From Dysgonomonas sp. 521 (GTDB lineage Bacteria; Bacteroidota; Bacteroidia; Bacteroidales; Dysgonomonadaceae): a DNA stretch of 34,267 nt. This document shows positions 25,258-34,048 of the stretch, piece by piece; position 1 is the first letter of the stretch; every line of letters begins with the position of its first letter. A program made the position numbers and the translations under genes. The DNA lies in assembly GCF_010501055.1 (NCBI RefSeq), contig NZ_QVMO01000044.1:1-34267 (forward strand), written 5' to 3'. The notes under the pieces were generated by a model. It ran no database searches, had not been told where the DNA came from, and saw only the letters and a list, made by a program, of their open reading frames with translations.

Positions 25258-26895
25258 ATGAACATGTTTTGCTATCAATGTCAGGAAACAGCACAGAACA
25301 AAGGTTGTACTGTGAAAGGAGTATGCGGAAAGACTTCCGATGTGGCTAACTTACAGGATTTATTGATATTCCTGTTAAAGGGTATTTCCCGTTATACGGT
25401 AGAAATGCGAAAGAAAGGAATTGAGGTATCGGCAGAGACCAATCACTTTGTGATGGAGTCGCTCTTTATGACGATTACCAATGCCAACTTCGACAAGGAA
25501 CGTTTTGTAACTCGTATTCAGGAAGCTATCGCTTTACGCGATAAGCTTGCGGCAGAGGCAGGAAATATCACTGCCGATTGCGATTGTATGACCTGGAGAG
25601 GGAACTCTTTGGATGAAATGGAGGCGAAAGCTGCTACAGTCGGCGTACTTAAAACAGAAAACGAAGATGTACGCTCTTTACGTGAATTGCTCACATATGG
25701 ATTAAAAGGGATGGCTGCATACGCAGAACATGCCGTAAATCTGGGCTTTGATGATGAAGAAATTCAAGCCTTTATGCAAGAAGCATTGGTTGCTACCACT
25801 CAAGAACTTTCTGCCGATGAATTAACAGCATTAGTTTTGAAATGCGGAGAATACGGTGTGAAAACAATGGCGCTGCTCGATAAAGCAAATACATCAACTT
25901 ATGGCAATCCGGAAATAACAAAGGTAAATATAGGTGTACGTAATAATCCTGCCATATTGATATCCGGACACGATCTGCGCGATATGCAAGACCTGTTGGA
26001 ACAGACCGAAGGTACCGGTGTCGATGTGTATACCCACAGCGAAATGCTTCCGGCACATTACTATCCGGCATTTAAGAAATACAAGCACTTCGCAGGTAAC
26101 TATGGTAGTGCCTGGTGGCGTCAGAATGAAGATTTCGAATTATTCAACGGTGTTATCTTGTTTACAACCAACTGTATTGTTCCGCCCCGTTCCACTTCCA
26201 CTTATTCAGACAGGGTTTATACTACAGGAGCTTCCGGCTTCAGTGGATTCACACACATTGAAGACCGCAAAAACGGACAAGCGAAAGACTTTTCAAAACT
26301 GATCGAACACGCTAAACAATGCAAAGCCCCTACTGAAATCGAGACAGGAGAAATCATCGGAGGTTTTGCCCATGAACAGGTATTCGCACTGGCCGATAAG
26401 GTAGTCGATGCTGTAAAATCAGGCGCTATCCGTAAGTTCTTCGTGATGGCAGGTTGCGACGGACGTATGAAGAGCCGCAGCTACTATACAGAATTTGCTG
26501 AGATTCTTCCGAAAGATACGGTAATCCTTACCGCAGGATGTGCTAAATATCGTTATAACAAATTGCCATTGGGTGATATAGGCGGCATCCCACGTGTACT
26601 GGATGCCGGACAATGTAATGATAGTTATTCGCTTGCGCTGATCGCCTTGAAACTGAAAGAAGTGTTCGAACTGAATGATGTAAATGAGTTGCCGATAGCT
26701 TATAATATTGCCTGGTATGAACAGAAAGCGGTTATCGTTCTTCTGGCTCTGCTTTCTTTAGGTGTGAAAAATATCCACTTAGGACCTACACTTCCTGCAT
26801 TCCTTTCACCGAATGTGGCGAAGGTACTAATCGATAATTTTGGTATTGGAGGAATTACCACGCCGGATGAGGATATGAAGATGTTTTTAGGATAA
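25258..26895 (+). CDS. hcp: Hydroxylamine reductase / hybrid-cluster protein (copy 1)
   Basis: 545 aa, the length of class I Hcp. The N-terminal motif [19 protein letters not shown] (C-x2-C-x8-C-x5-C) binds the [4Fe-4S] cluster. Hybrid-cluster ligands are in [36 protein letters not shown] and [10 protein letters not shown]. It acts on hydroxylamine and nitric oxide; NO reduction to N2O is the favoured physiological role. Cytoplasmic. Second gene after the ferredoxin. A terminator follows 20 bp downstream. Its codon usage is richer in G/C at third positions than hcp copy 2. Confidence 0.96.
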   Translation: MNMFCYQCQETAQNKGCTVKGVCGKTSDVANLQDLLIFLLKGISRYTVEMRKKGIEVSAETNHFVMESLFMTITNANFDKERFVTRIQEAIALRDKLAAEAGNITADCDCMTWRGNSLDEMEAKAATVGVLKTENEDVRSLRELLTYGLKGMAAYAEHAVNLGFDDEEIQAFMQEALVATTQELSADELTALVLKCGEYGVKTMALLDKANTSTYGNPEITKVNIGVRNNPAILISGHDLRDMQDLLEQTEGTGVDVYTHSEMLPAHYYPAFKKYKHFAGNYGSAWWRQNEDFELFNGVILFTTNCIVPPRSTSTYSDRVYTTGASGFSGFTHIEDRKNGQAKDFSKLIEHAKQCKAPTEIETGEIIGGFAHEQVFALADKVVDAVKSGAIRKFFVMAGCDGRMKSRSYYTEFAEILPKDTVILTAGCAKYRYNKLPLGDIGGIPRVLDAGQCNDSYSLALIALKLKEVFELNDVNELPIAYNIAWYEQKAVIVLLALLSLGVKNIHLGPTLPAFLSPNVAKVLIDNFGIGGITTPDEDMKMFLG

Positions 26896-26914
26896 TCTGT
26901 TAAATACCCTATAG

Positions 26915-26961
26915 TTGAAGAATCCTCCTGAAGTCTTTCCTTTTGGAGGGTTTTTCTTCAA
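26915..26961 (+). terminator. Terminator after hcp1
   Basis: TTGAAGAATCCTCC (26915-26928) pairs with GGAGGGTTTTTCTTCAA (26945-26961), giving a CCTCC/GGAGG core stem and a T-run (GTTTTTC). Confidence 0.75.
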
Positions 26962-27021
26962 TAAGATAAACTAATATTTGGTGGACTGTGTTATCTAATA
27001 AAGAACTAAAAAGATACGGAT

Positions 27022-27771
27022 ATGAAAAAGAATGATTTTGAAAATAAAGTAGTCTTAGTTACCGGAGGAACCGGTGGTATTGGGTTAGCAACGGTTAAAG
27101 AGTTTATGAAAGAAAATGCTTTTGTCTATTTTACGGATATAAATGCGGAAAAGGGACAACAAACAGAAAAGCATTTAGGGAATAATGTTACATTTATCAA
27201 ACATGATGTTGCCAGTGAAGAAGATTGGAAAAATGTAATAGGTAGAATTGAAAAAGAACATGGCAAGCTGGATGTATTGGTAAATGTGGCAGGGATATCC
27301 TTGTACAAACCTTTTGGAAAAATGTCTTTAGAGGAATATATGAGGGTAGTTAATATCAATCAAGTAAGTGTTTTTCTGGGGCAAAAATATACGTTGGAAT
27401 TGCTAAAGAAGGGGGATAATCCCGCGATTATCAATATTGCCTCGATTGCTGGACTGGAAGGAAGCCGTGACGGAGCTGCCTATCACAGTTCAAAAGCAGC
27501 CGTAATTTCCCTTACCGAATGTGCAGCTTTAGAGTTTGCCGATTTTGGAATAAGGGTAAATTCTATTTCTCCCGGGGCCGTATTGACCGATATGGTATTG
27601 AATAATGAAGAGTATAGAGATGCGATAAACAAAATGATAGAAGCAGTTCCGTTGAAGAAAATTGCTAATTCGGAGGACATTGCAAAAGCGATATCATTTC
27701 TGGCATCCAGTTATGCACCGGTTATTACCGGCACCAATCTGATTATTGACGGAGGTTCAACAAAAGTCTAA
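27022..27771 (+). CDS. Short-chain dehydrogenase/reductase
   Basis: 249 aa, classical SDR length. NAD(P)-binding TGGTGGIG (residues 14-21), NVAG (88-91), catalytic Ser near 141 (NIASIAG), YHSSK (Tyr154, Lys158) and the ISPGAVLTDM segment are all present. An Asp (FTDIN, Asp39) after the second strand favours NAD(H) over NADP(H). Cytoplasmic. It leads a group of small genes (cupin, DUF488, DUF2945) between the two hcp loci. Substrate unknown. Confidence 0.92.
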   Translation: MKKNDFENKVVLVTGGTGGIGLATVKEFMKENAFVYFTDINAEKGQQTEKHLGNNVTFIKHDVASEEDWKNVIGRIEKEHGKLDVLVNVAGISLYKPFGKMSLEEYMRVVNINQVSVFLGQKYTLELLKKGDNPAIINIASIAGLEGSRDGAAYHSSKAAVISLTECAALEFADFGIRVNSISPGAVLTDMVLNNEEYRDAINKMIEAVPLKKIANSEDIAKAISFLASSYAPVITGTNLIIDGGSTKV

Positions 27772-27789
27772 TGATAAATAAGTATAATT

Positions 27790-28116
27790 ATGAGCGAATT
27801 ATTTGAAAAAGGAGCCATTCTGAATATGGCAGAAATGGTTGAATACTCCGCAGGTGGAGTTATCAGCAAACAAGTCTTGAAGAACGATGTGGGAAATATA
27901 ACCCTTTTTTCATTCGATAAGGGGCAGGGACTGAGTGAACATACGGCTCCGTTTGATGCCGTAGTAGAAATATTGGACGGAGAGGCTGAAATTACAATAG
28001 CCGGCAAACCCTTATTACTCACTACAGGCCAAACCGTTATTATGCCGGCTAATGTTCCGCACGCACTCTTTGCCAAGCAGCAATTTAAGATGTTGCTCAC
28101 GATGATTAAAGGATAA
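27790..28116 (+). CDS. Small cupin-domain protein
   Basis: 108 aa single-domain cupin. The first cupin motif is around GQGLSEHTAPFDAVVEILDGEAEI and the second around MPANVPHALFAKQQFKM. His and Glu residues there could bind a metal, though the first motif has one His only. Cytoplasmic, no signal. It starts 18 bp after the SDR stop and is likely cotranscribed. Function unknown; such small cupins are often linked to anaerobic nitrogen and redox genes in Bacteroidota. Confidence 0.85.
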   Translation: MSELFEKGAILNMAEMVEYSAGGVISKQVLKNDVGNITLFSFDKGQGLSEHTAPFDAVVEILDGEAEITIAGKPLLLTTGQTVIMPANVPHALFAKQQFKMLLTMIKG

Positions 28117-28145
28117 AGACACATAGATATTCCGGTACCGAGATT

Positions 28146-28676
28146 ATGGGAACATCCAGAGAACATATTATTTACACAATTGGTCATTCTACCCATAGTA
28201 TAGATGAATTTATTGCTATGCTGCAATCATTTGGAATAAAGCAATTGGTGGATGTACGGAGCCTTCCGGGTTCAACTAAGTTCCCTCAATTTAATAAAGA
28301 GAATCTGGAAATTCTATTGCCGGAGACAGGAATAAGGTATATATACATGAAAGAATTAGGCGGACGGCGAAAAGTCCGCCCTAATTCAAAAAACATACGA
28401 TGGAAGAATATTTCATTTCGTGGATATGCCGATTATATGGAAACAGAAGCTTTTGCGGAGGCTATTGGTAAACTGGAAAAGATTGCCTTACAAGCTCCGA
28501 CTGTATATATGTGTGCCGAGGCAGTCTGGTGGCGCTGTCATCGTTCTATGGTGTCTGATTTTCTAAAAGCAAAAGGTTGGAAAGTAATGCACATCATGGG
28601 CGTTAATAAAGCTCAGGAACATACTTACACATCTCCGGCAAATGTTGTCGGATCGCGTGTTTCCTATGAGGATTGA
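28146..28676 (+). CDS. DUF488-family protein
   Basis: 176 aa. Family hallmarks are IIYTIGHSTHSIDEFI near the start, LVDVRSLPGSTKFPQFNK and the C-terminal CAEAVWWRCHRSMVSDFL, in which Cys-x(n)-W-R-C-H-R is invariant across DUF488. The family is of unknown biochemical role, with nucleic-acid or thiol chemistry both suggested. It follows the cupin by 29 bp. Confidence 0.88.
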   Translation: MGTSREHIIYTIGHSTHSIDEFIAMLQSFGIKQLVDVRSLPGSTKFPQFNKENLEILLPETGIRYIYMKELGGRRKVRPNSKNIRWKNISFRGYADYMETEAFAEAIGKLEKIALQAPTVYMCAEAVWWRCHRSMVSDFLKAKGWKVMHIMGVNKAQEHTYTSPANVVGSRVSYED

Positions 28677-28712
28677 ATTATTTGGCTTAAACTCTCTATA
28701 CAAAAATAAGAT

Positions 28713-28937
28713 ATGGATAAAACATTTAAAATAGGCGATCACGTAAGTTGGAATTCTGAGGCAGGCAGAGTGTCGGGTAAAATCATAAAAATACACACGT
28801 CTGCTTTCGATTATAAGGGTTACAGACATCATGCTACGGAAGATGATCCACAATATGAAATAAAAAGCGATATATCTGACCACATTGCAGTACATAAAGG
28901 TTCGGCCTTGACGAGGGTATTCCCACTTTTACTTTGA
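28713..28937 (+). CDS. DUF2945 (Tudor-like) small protein
   Basis: 74 aa. The motif IGDHVSWNSEAGRVSGKIIKIHT followed by FDYKGYRHHATEDDPQYEIKSD and HKGSALTRV is that of DUF2945, also called hypervirulence-associated Tudor domain, an SH3-like barrel. Soluble; role unknown. Last of the SDR-cupin-DUF488 run, 36 bp after DUF488. Confidence 0.85.
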   Translation: MDKTFKIGDHVSWNSEAGRVSGKIIKIHTSAFDYKGYRHHATEDDPQYEIKSDISDHIAVHKGSALTRVFPLLL

Positions 28938-28981
28938 ATTATCCATATGGCAGTATCTTAGATAGTATATTGAAAGAACAT

Positions 28982-29005
28982 GTGGAAAACAGGCCTTGTT
29001 TCCAC
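28982..29005. repeat. 24-bp inverted repeat between convergent genes
   Basis: Arms GTGGAAAACAGG and CCTTGTTTCCAC meet without a loop and pair at 10 of 12 positions. It lies between DUF2945 and hcpR2, which converge. It may terminate transcription, although a T-rich stretch only appears some 17 nt later, or bind a protein. Confidence 0.4.
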
Positions 29006-29028
29006 CAATACAATATATAAATTATTTT

Positions 29029-29691
29029 TTAAAACATATTTTTCAGTGCATTACGATCAATAATCTTCCCTTTTACCTCTTTAAATTCAATAATTCCGTC
29101 ATGTACCATTCCTGATATAGCTCGTGATAGAGAGGACCTGTCAACTCTGAAAAATTTAGCAAGAGAGGTAATGCTTTGGCCTAATTCAAATTCGTCACCT
29201 TTAGCACGTCGAAAAAGATAAAAAGCTACTTTTGTTTTTATTCCTTTCAGTGAAAAAATCTTCAATCTTTCTGATAAAAATAGTGCACGGTCAGAAGTGA
29301 AGGCCATAAACCCACGAAGAAAATAAGGGCATTTAGCCATCTGTTTTTCTATTGAGTCTTTCGTTATTAGAATTATTTCAGAATCTTCTAAGGCTATAAC
29401 ATCCACGGGGAAATGGTTATTCCTTGAGAACAAAAAAATTGCAGCTAATGGATGAGGTGCACTAATCTCATCTATCTGTAAAGTTATCCCCGGATCAGAA
29501 ACGACTTCTGATTTAACCTTACCTTTGGCTAGCATATATAGAAAGTCCACCCTGTCGCCCTGATATGCAACATGCTCTCCTTTTTTGTAGCTCTTTACGG
29601 TATGAGGTATCGTACAAGCTCTTGATAAAATTTCTTCAGGTGATTTCCTTTCACACACATTACAGAAAAAAAATAACTCTACATTTTCCAT
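29029..29691 (-). CDS. hcpR: HcpR-type Crp/Fnr regulator (copy 2)
   Basis: 220 aa from the ATG at 29689-29691 (MENVELFFFCNVCERKSPEE). The frame continues to a GTG at 29751 that lies inside the operator and is rejected. Homologous to copy 1 over the full length without obvious gaps, including the CxxC-x12-C N-terminal pattern (Cys10, Cys13, Cys26) and sensor loop. The recognition helix differs modestly: FFRVDRSSLSRAISGM against YFGVERPSLSRAISEM. Divergent from hcp2. Probably controls hcp2 through the dyad at 29738-29751. Confidence 0.85.
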   Translation of the reverse strand: MENVELFFFCNVCERKSPEEILSRACTIPHTVKSYKKGEHVAYQGDRVDFLYMLAKGKVKSEVVSDPGITLQIDEISAPHPLAAIFLFSRNNHFPVDVIALEDSEIILITKDSIEKQMAKCPYFLRGFMAFTSDRALFLSERLKIFSLKGIKTKVAFYLFRRAKGDEFELGQSITSLAKFFRVDRSSLSRAISGMVHDGIIEFKEVKGKIIDRNALKNMF

Positions 29692-29737
29692 TGACTTAAT
29701 CTTTATTGCAAAAGTAGATAAAATATCTTCATCACCC

Positions 29738-29781
29738 GTGATAAATGTCACAGATTTAAATAATCAAAGGCTTTATGTTTG
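29738..29781 (+). promoter_or_regulatory. HcpR-like box and promoter of hcp2
   Basis: GTGATAAATGTCAC (29738-29751) is a dyad with one mismatched pair. TATGTTTG (29774-29781) is the -7 box. Centre-to-box distance is 29.5 bp, exactly as at hcp1. The half-site is GTGAC-like rather than GTAAC, suggesting a specificity shift. Confidence 0.65.
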
Positions 29782-29821
29782 CAATAAAAGAAAAAAGTAT
29801 CAACAACTTAAACAGTAAATA

Positions 29822-31468
29822 ATGAGTATGTTTTGTTTTCAATGTCAGGAAACTGCCCGTAATGAGGGCTGTACAGTAAGAGGTGTTTGTGGAAAGACAC
29901 CGGATGTAGCTAATCTTCAGGATTTGCAGCTATTTCTATTACGAGGGATTTCGTATTATGCAATCCAGATGCGTAAAGTTGGGATAGAAGTGCCAGTTGA
30001 AGTCGGCCGTTTTATTGTAGAATCACTGTTTATGACTATCACTAATGCCAACTTCGATAGAACACGTTTCATTAAACGTACATATGAGGCTATTACTTTA
30101 AGAAACTCACTGGCTGCACAACTGGGAGCTGATGTCGTTGATTGCCTAAATAAAGACTGTGCTACTTGGCAATGCGATAGTGAAGATGAAATAGAAGCCA
30201 AAGCAGCTACAATAGGTGTCCTTCGTACAAAAAATGAGGATATCCGTTCGTTACGAGAAATGCTGACCTATGGATTAAAAGGTATGGCTGCTTATACTGA
30301 GCACGCATTTAATCTTGGCTATGAAGACAATGATATTTATGTCTTTATGCAAGAGGCATTAGTAGCTACTAACCAAGATCTTTCTATAGAAGAATTAACT
30401 ACACTTGTACTAAGATGTGGAGAATACGGCGTAAAAGCAATGGCTTTACTCGATAAAGCCAACACATCAACCTATGGTAATCCTGAAATAACAAAAGTAA
30501 ATATTGGAGTACGCAATAATCCTGCCATTTTGATTTCGGGACATGATCTACGAGATATGCATGACCTGTTGGAGCAGACCGAGGGTACAGGTGTAGATGT
30601 ATATACTCATAGTGAAATGCTACCTGCAAACTATTATCCTGTATTTAAGAAATATAGTCATTTTGTAGGAAACTATGGTAATGCTTGGTGGAAACAAAAT
30701 GAAGAATTTGAAACATTCAACGGTGTAATCCTTTTCACTACAAACTGTATCGTACCGCCTCGTCCAAATGCTACTTATGTCGATAGGGTTTATACAACCG
30801 GAACAACAGGGTTTAGTGGATTTACTCATATCGAAGACCGTAAAGATGGTCAAGCGAAAGATTTTTCGATACTAATTGAGCATGCTAAACGCTGTAAAGC
30901 TCCTACCGAAATCGAGACTGGTGAAATTGTTGGAGGATTTGCACATGAGCAAGTATTTGCACTTGCTGATAAAGTAGTAGATGCAGTTAAGTCGGGTGCT
31001 ATTCGTAAGTTTTTTGTGATGGGTGGTTGTGACGGACGGGCAAAAAGTCGTAATTATTATACCGAGTTTGCGGAGAAACTACCGAAGGATACAGTTATTC
31101 TTACAGCTGGTTGTGCAAAATACAAATACAATAAATTACCGTTGGGTGATATTGGTGGAATTCCTCGTGTATTGGATGCTGGACAGTGTAATGATAGTTA
31201 TTCAGTGGTATTGATCGCCTTGAAATTAAAAGAAGTCTTTGGACTAGATGATATAAATGAACTACCAATAGCTTACAACATAGCTTGGTACGAACAAAAA
31301 GCAGTAATCGTCCTATTGGCTCTCCTTTCACTCGGTGTTAAGAATATTCATACAGGACCTACAATACCCGCATTCTTCTCACCTAATATACTAAAAGTAC
31401 TGGCTGATAACTTTGGTCTTAGCACTATTACCACAGTAGATGAAGATATGAAGATATTCTTGGCATAA
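29822..31468 (+). CDS. hcp: Hydroxylamine reductase / hybrid-cluster protein (copy 2)
   Basis: 548 aa. [19 protein letters not shown] repeats the class I [4Fe-4S] motif, and all hybrid-cluster segments of copy 1 are conserved ([46 protein letters not shown]). Three extra residues lie around [13 protein letters not shown]. Proteins are very similar, but the DNA has drifted at third positions and is more AT-rich, so this is an old duplication or an acquired paralog, not a recent copy. Next downstream is the Fe-S repair gene. No ferredoxin gene accompanies it. Confidence 0.95.
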   Translation: MSMFCFQCQETARNEGCTVRGVCGKTPDVANLQDLQLFLLRGISYYAIQMRKVGIEVPVEVGRFIVESLFMTITNANFDRTRFIKRTYEAITLRNSLAAQLGADVVDCLNKDCATWQCDSEDEIEAKAATIGVLRTKNEDIRSLREMLTYGLKGMAAYTEHAFNLGYEDNDIYVFMQEALVATNQDLSIEELTTLVLRCGEYGVKAMALLDKANTSTYGNPEITKVNIGVRNNPAILISGHDLRDMHDLLEQTEGTGVDVYTHSEMLPANYYPVFKKYSHFVGNYGNAWWKQNEEFETFNGVILFTTNCIVPPRPNATYVDRVYTTGTTGFSGFTHIEDRKDGQAKDFSILIEHAKRCKAPTEIETGEIVGGFAHEQVFALADKVVDAVKSGAIRKFFVMGGCDGRAKSRNYYTEFAEKLPKDTVILTAGCAKYKYNKLPLGDIGGIPRVLDAGQCNDSYSVVLIALKLKEVFGLDDINELPIAYNIAWYEQKAVIVLLALLSLGVKNIHTGPTIPAFFSPNILKVLADNFGLSTITTVDEDMKIFLA

Positions 31469-31556
31469 ATCTATCTAAACTATAACTCTGTGGTAATTAT
31501 AATTCCATATTGTTAATTCAGGAGAGATAAAGTAATATATAAAAAAGTTGTATAAA

Positions 31557-32282
31557 ATGAACAAGAATTATAAAGATATGACTGTCGGTCAAATAGTGGC
31601 CGACAAGTTTGATAACTCTAAAGTATTTAATGATTTTGGAATAGATTTCTGCTGTAGAGGCGATGTTTCACTATCTAACGCATGTAATGCACAAGGAATA
31701 GATATAAAAGATGTATTAAAAAAATTAGGGGAAACAGAACCTTTTGTAGATAAAACAATGGACTTTAAGACTTGGGATATAGACCTCTTAGTTGACTTTA
31801 TTATAAAACACCATCATCGTTATATCCGAAAGAATGGAAGAGGAATACAAGAATTGTTGAATAAGGTCTGTGACGTTCACGGAAATAAATACAATTCGCT
31901 GTATGAAGTGAAGGCTCTTTTCGACGCCTCTTTGACGGATCTTAATGAACATCTTAATAAAGAAGAGCAAATACTATTCCCTTATATATACGAGATGCAT
32001 GAAGCATATTCTTCACGGAAACCATTGCCTTTTTTCCACTGTGGAGGTGTAGAACAGCCAATTGCAGTAATGATGAGTGAGCATGATACCGAAGGTAGCC
32101 GTTTTCGTGAGATATCAAGATTGACAAATACATATTTAGCTCCAGACGATGCTTGCGAAAGTTACAGATTGGTGTTGAACCAATTGAATGAGTTTGAAGA
32201 AAATCTGCATCATCATATTCATTTGGAAAATAATATTGTATTTCCGGCTGCAATACAAATACAATTATCTTTCAATTTTTAG
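31557..32282 (+). CDS. ric: Di-iron iron-sulfur cluster repair protein (RIC/ScdA/YtfE)
   Basis: 241 aa from the ATG at 31557; the TTG at 31548 is not preferred. N-terminal ScdA_N domain (KDMTVGQIVADKFDNSKVF ... FGIDFCCRGD) with the conserved double Cys, then a hemerythrin-like four-helix domain whose iron ligands are visible: IIKHHHRYI, LNEHLNKEEQILFPYI, MMSEHDTEGS and HHHIHLENNIVFPAA. It repairs Fe-S clusters damaged by NO or peroxide. It follows hcp2 by 88 bp and precedes the broken NADH dehydrogenase by 13 bp. Confidence 0.93.
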   Translation: MNKNYKDMTVGQIVADKFDNSKVFNDFGIDFCCRGDVSLSNACNAQGIDIKDVLKKLGETEPFVDKTMDFKTWDIDLLVDFIIKHHHRYIRKNGRGIQELLNKVCDVHGNKYNSLYEVKALFDASLTDLNEHLNKEEQILFPYIYEMHEAYSSRKPLPFFHCGGVEQPIAVMMSEHDTEGSRFREISRLTNTYLAPDDACESYRLVLNQLNEFEENLHHHIHLENNIVFPAAIQIQLSFNF

Positions 32283-32295
32283 TTTAATATAGACT

Positions 32296-33246
32296 ATGGG
32301 ATTCAATATACCAAAGACTGATAAAAAAAGAGTAATTATTGTAGGGGGTGGTTTTGGAGGACTCAAACTAGCCAATAAACTAAAGAATTCATATTTCCAG
32401 ATTGTTTTGGTAGATAAAAATAATTACCATCAGTTTTTACCTCTTATATATCAGGTTGCATCGGCTGGGATTAATCAATCAGCAATATCTTTTCCTTTCC
32501 GAAAAATAATTCAGGGAAGGAAAGATATTCATTTTCGTATGGCTGAAGTAAGAGCTGTTTTTCCCGAAAAGAACATGATTTTGACTTCGATAGGTAAGAT
32601 AGAATATGATTATATTGTTTTTGCAGCAGGTACAATAACAAATTATTTTGGTAACAAAACAATCGAAGCAGAGGCTATACCGATGAAAAACGTATCGGAA
32701 GCGATGGGTTTACGAAATACTTTGCTTTCTAATTTTGAAAGATCGATTACTTGTACCACAGAAGAAGAAAGACAAGAACTTCTCAATATTGTTATTGTTG
32801 GGGCGGGAGCTACCGGGGTAGAAATTGCAGGTGCCATTGCCGAGATGAAGAAATTAGTGATACCTAAAGATTATCCAGAAATGGATAATAAGGTGTTGAA
32901 CATATATCTTATTGAGGCTGGAGATCGGGTATTATCGGGTATGTCAAAAGAATCATCAGCCGCTTCTGAAAAATTCTTGCGTAAGATGGGAGTAAATATT
33001 ATACTCAACAAAAAAGTAATAGCTTACGAGGATCGTAAAGTTATATTAGAAGACGGAACTAAAATTTCAACACGTTCCTTTATATGGGTCAGTGGAGTAA
33101 GTGCAGTTCCTATTGATAATCTTGAAAAATCAATATTAGGGAGAGGAGGAAGAATACAAGTAGATGAATATAACAGAGTAAAAGGTTTTAACAACATATA
33201 TGCTATTGGCGACCAATGTCTTCAAACCACAGATATTTCCCTGTGA
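32296..33246 (+). pseudogene. ndh: Truncated type II NADH dehydrogenase
   Basis: 316 aa, while NDH-2 enzymes are about 400-450 aa. The FAD-binding GGGFGG (residues 17-22) and NAD-binding VGAGATGVE segments are intact. The reading frame then breaks just after the second FAD contact, YAIGDQCLQTTD, and stops three residues later. The missing part includes the quinone-binding and membrane-anchoring C-terminus, so the protein is probably inactive. Downstream DNA belongs to another gene (33234), indicating a deletion or recombination near 33,235. Before the break it was likely in an operon with ric. Confidence 0.85.
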
Positions 33247-33359
33247 TACTTGGCTTCGGAACGCCTTTATTCTCCGATAATCCGAAAGAATCCGAATGGC
33301 GTGTAAAAAACAATGTAAGCTATCAAAATGGGATTACCCAAACGATATATACAAAGTAA
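33234..33359 (+). pseudogene. 3' remnant of a RibD-C/dihydrofolate-reductase-like gene
   Basis: Read in the frame starting at 33234, the DNA encodes 41 residues: YFPVILGFGTPLF then a SDNPKESEWRV segment and ending NGITQTIYTK with a stop at 33357-33359. PVILGxGTPLF and the Q-x-x-Y end are hallmarks of the RibD C-terminal/dihydrofolate reductase-like family. No start or upstream body of such a gene exists; the frame is preceded by ndh in another frame. It is the tail left at a recombination junction. Confidence 0.65.
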
Positions 33360-33381
33360 CTAAGTATTGCCGGTTTCAACA

Positions 33382-33408
33382 TTAAACCTTACAACCTCTA
33401 AGGTTTAA
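33382..33408. repeat. Perfect inverted repeat TTAAACCTTA / TAAGGTTTAA
   Basis: Two 10-bp arms (33382-33391 and 33399-33408) separated by 7 bp, about 23 bp past the DHFR-like remnant. No T-tract follows, so it looks less like a terminator than a protein-binding or element-end site. Confidence 0.55.
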
Positions 33409-33442
33409 CCTTGCGAAAACGCCTATATAGTGGCTGCAAAAC

Positions 33443-33630
33443 ACCTGAGTTGCACCTGACACAGGTATTTCTTGTTTTATGGTTATCCAAACACATTTTT
33501 AGCCTATTTCGAGTAAAAATACCCTTCTCTATCAACAATTACCGAGTATTATATCTGATTTCTCATTTTTTCTCACTGTAAATCAGTCAAATAAGAATTT
33601 TTTTAATAAAAATAGTACCTGACTCAGGTA
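33443..33630. repeat. Repeated ACCTG-N3-CAGGT palindromes upstream of HTH gene
   Basis: ACCTGACACAGGT (33454-33466) and ACCTGACTCAGGT (33617-33629, within the perfect 15-bp palindrome TACCTGACTCAGGTA) are two copies 163 bp apart. A half-site ACCTGAG is at 33443. The rest of 33360-33695 has no recognisable gene and is AT-rich. Such spaced palindromes before an excisionase-like gene suggest operators or recombination-accessory sites of a mobile element. Confidence 0.5.
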
Positions 33631-33695
33631 TAACCTATGAAATCCGTTTCTTTTTACTGCCGACCTTTGCACTGTAACATTTTTCTAAGGTCATT

Positions 33696-33947
33696 ATGGA
33701 TAATAAAAAAAGTTTCGAGGAATGGATGCAAATCCTATTAGGACGCTTTGACAAGATAGACAAAACGCTTGATAGAATGAACAAGCTCAAAGAGTGTTTT
33801 GATGGTGATGCGCTGCTTGACAATCACGATCTGTGTAAACTCCTTGGAGTTACAAAAAGAACGATTGCCCGGTATCGGCAAAAGAAGCTGCTTCCATATT
33901 ATACCTACGATGACGGAAGAGTGTATTATAACAATAGTTCGTTATAA
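33696..33947 (+). CDS. Excisionase-like helix-turn-helix protein of a mobile element
   Basis: 83 aa. A short coiled N-terminus (RFDKIDKTLDRMNKLKE) is followed by DNHDLCKLLGVTKRTIARYRQKKLLPYYTYDDGRVYY, the MerR-like wing-HTH pattern found in small excisionase or accessory proteins of Bacteroidales conjugative and mobilizable elements. Relatives usually continue past the VYY strand with an acidic helix; here the frame ends after five more residues, at the point where the next element begins, so its C-terminus may be cut. No start-proximal problem is seen. Function on DNA is inferred from the family. Confidence 0.7.
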   Translation: MDNKKSFEEWMQILLGRFDKIDKTLDRMNKLKECFDGDALLDNHDLCKLLGVTKRTIARYRQKKLLPYYTYDDGRVYYNNSSL

Positions 33948-34048
33948 ATAGATATAATTGATTGATTTTCAACAAAATAAGCATTAAATAACTTGGATAG
34001 TTCGCTGATTATCAATATCTTAGTAGATTGACCAAAATCTATAAAGTA

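Noticed and set aside
29692..29751. GTG-initiated extension of hcpR2
   Set aside because: It falls inside the HcpR-like box; the paralog aligns from the Met ending at 29691.
31469..31556. Possible HcpR-type site before ric
   Set aside because: The sequence GGTAATTATAATTCC looks dyad-like but does not match the GTAAC/GTTAC or GTGAC/GTCAC boxes, and its symmetry is poor.
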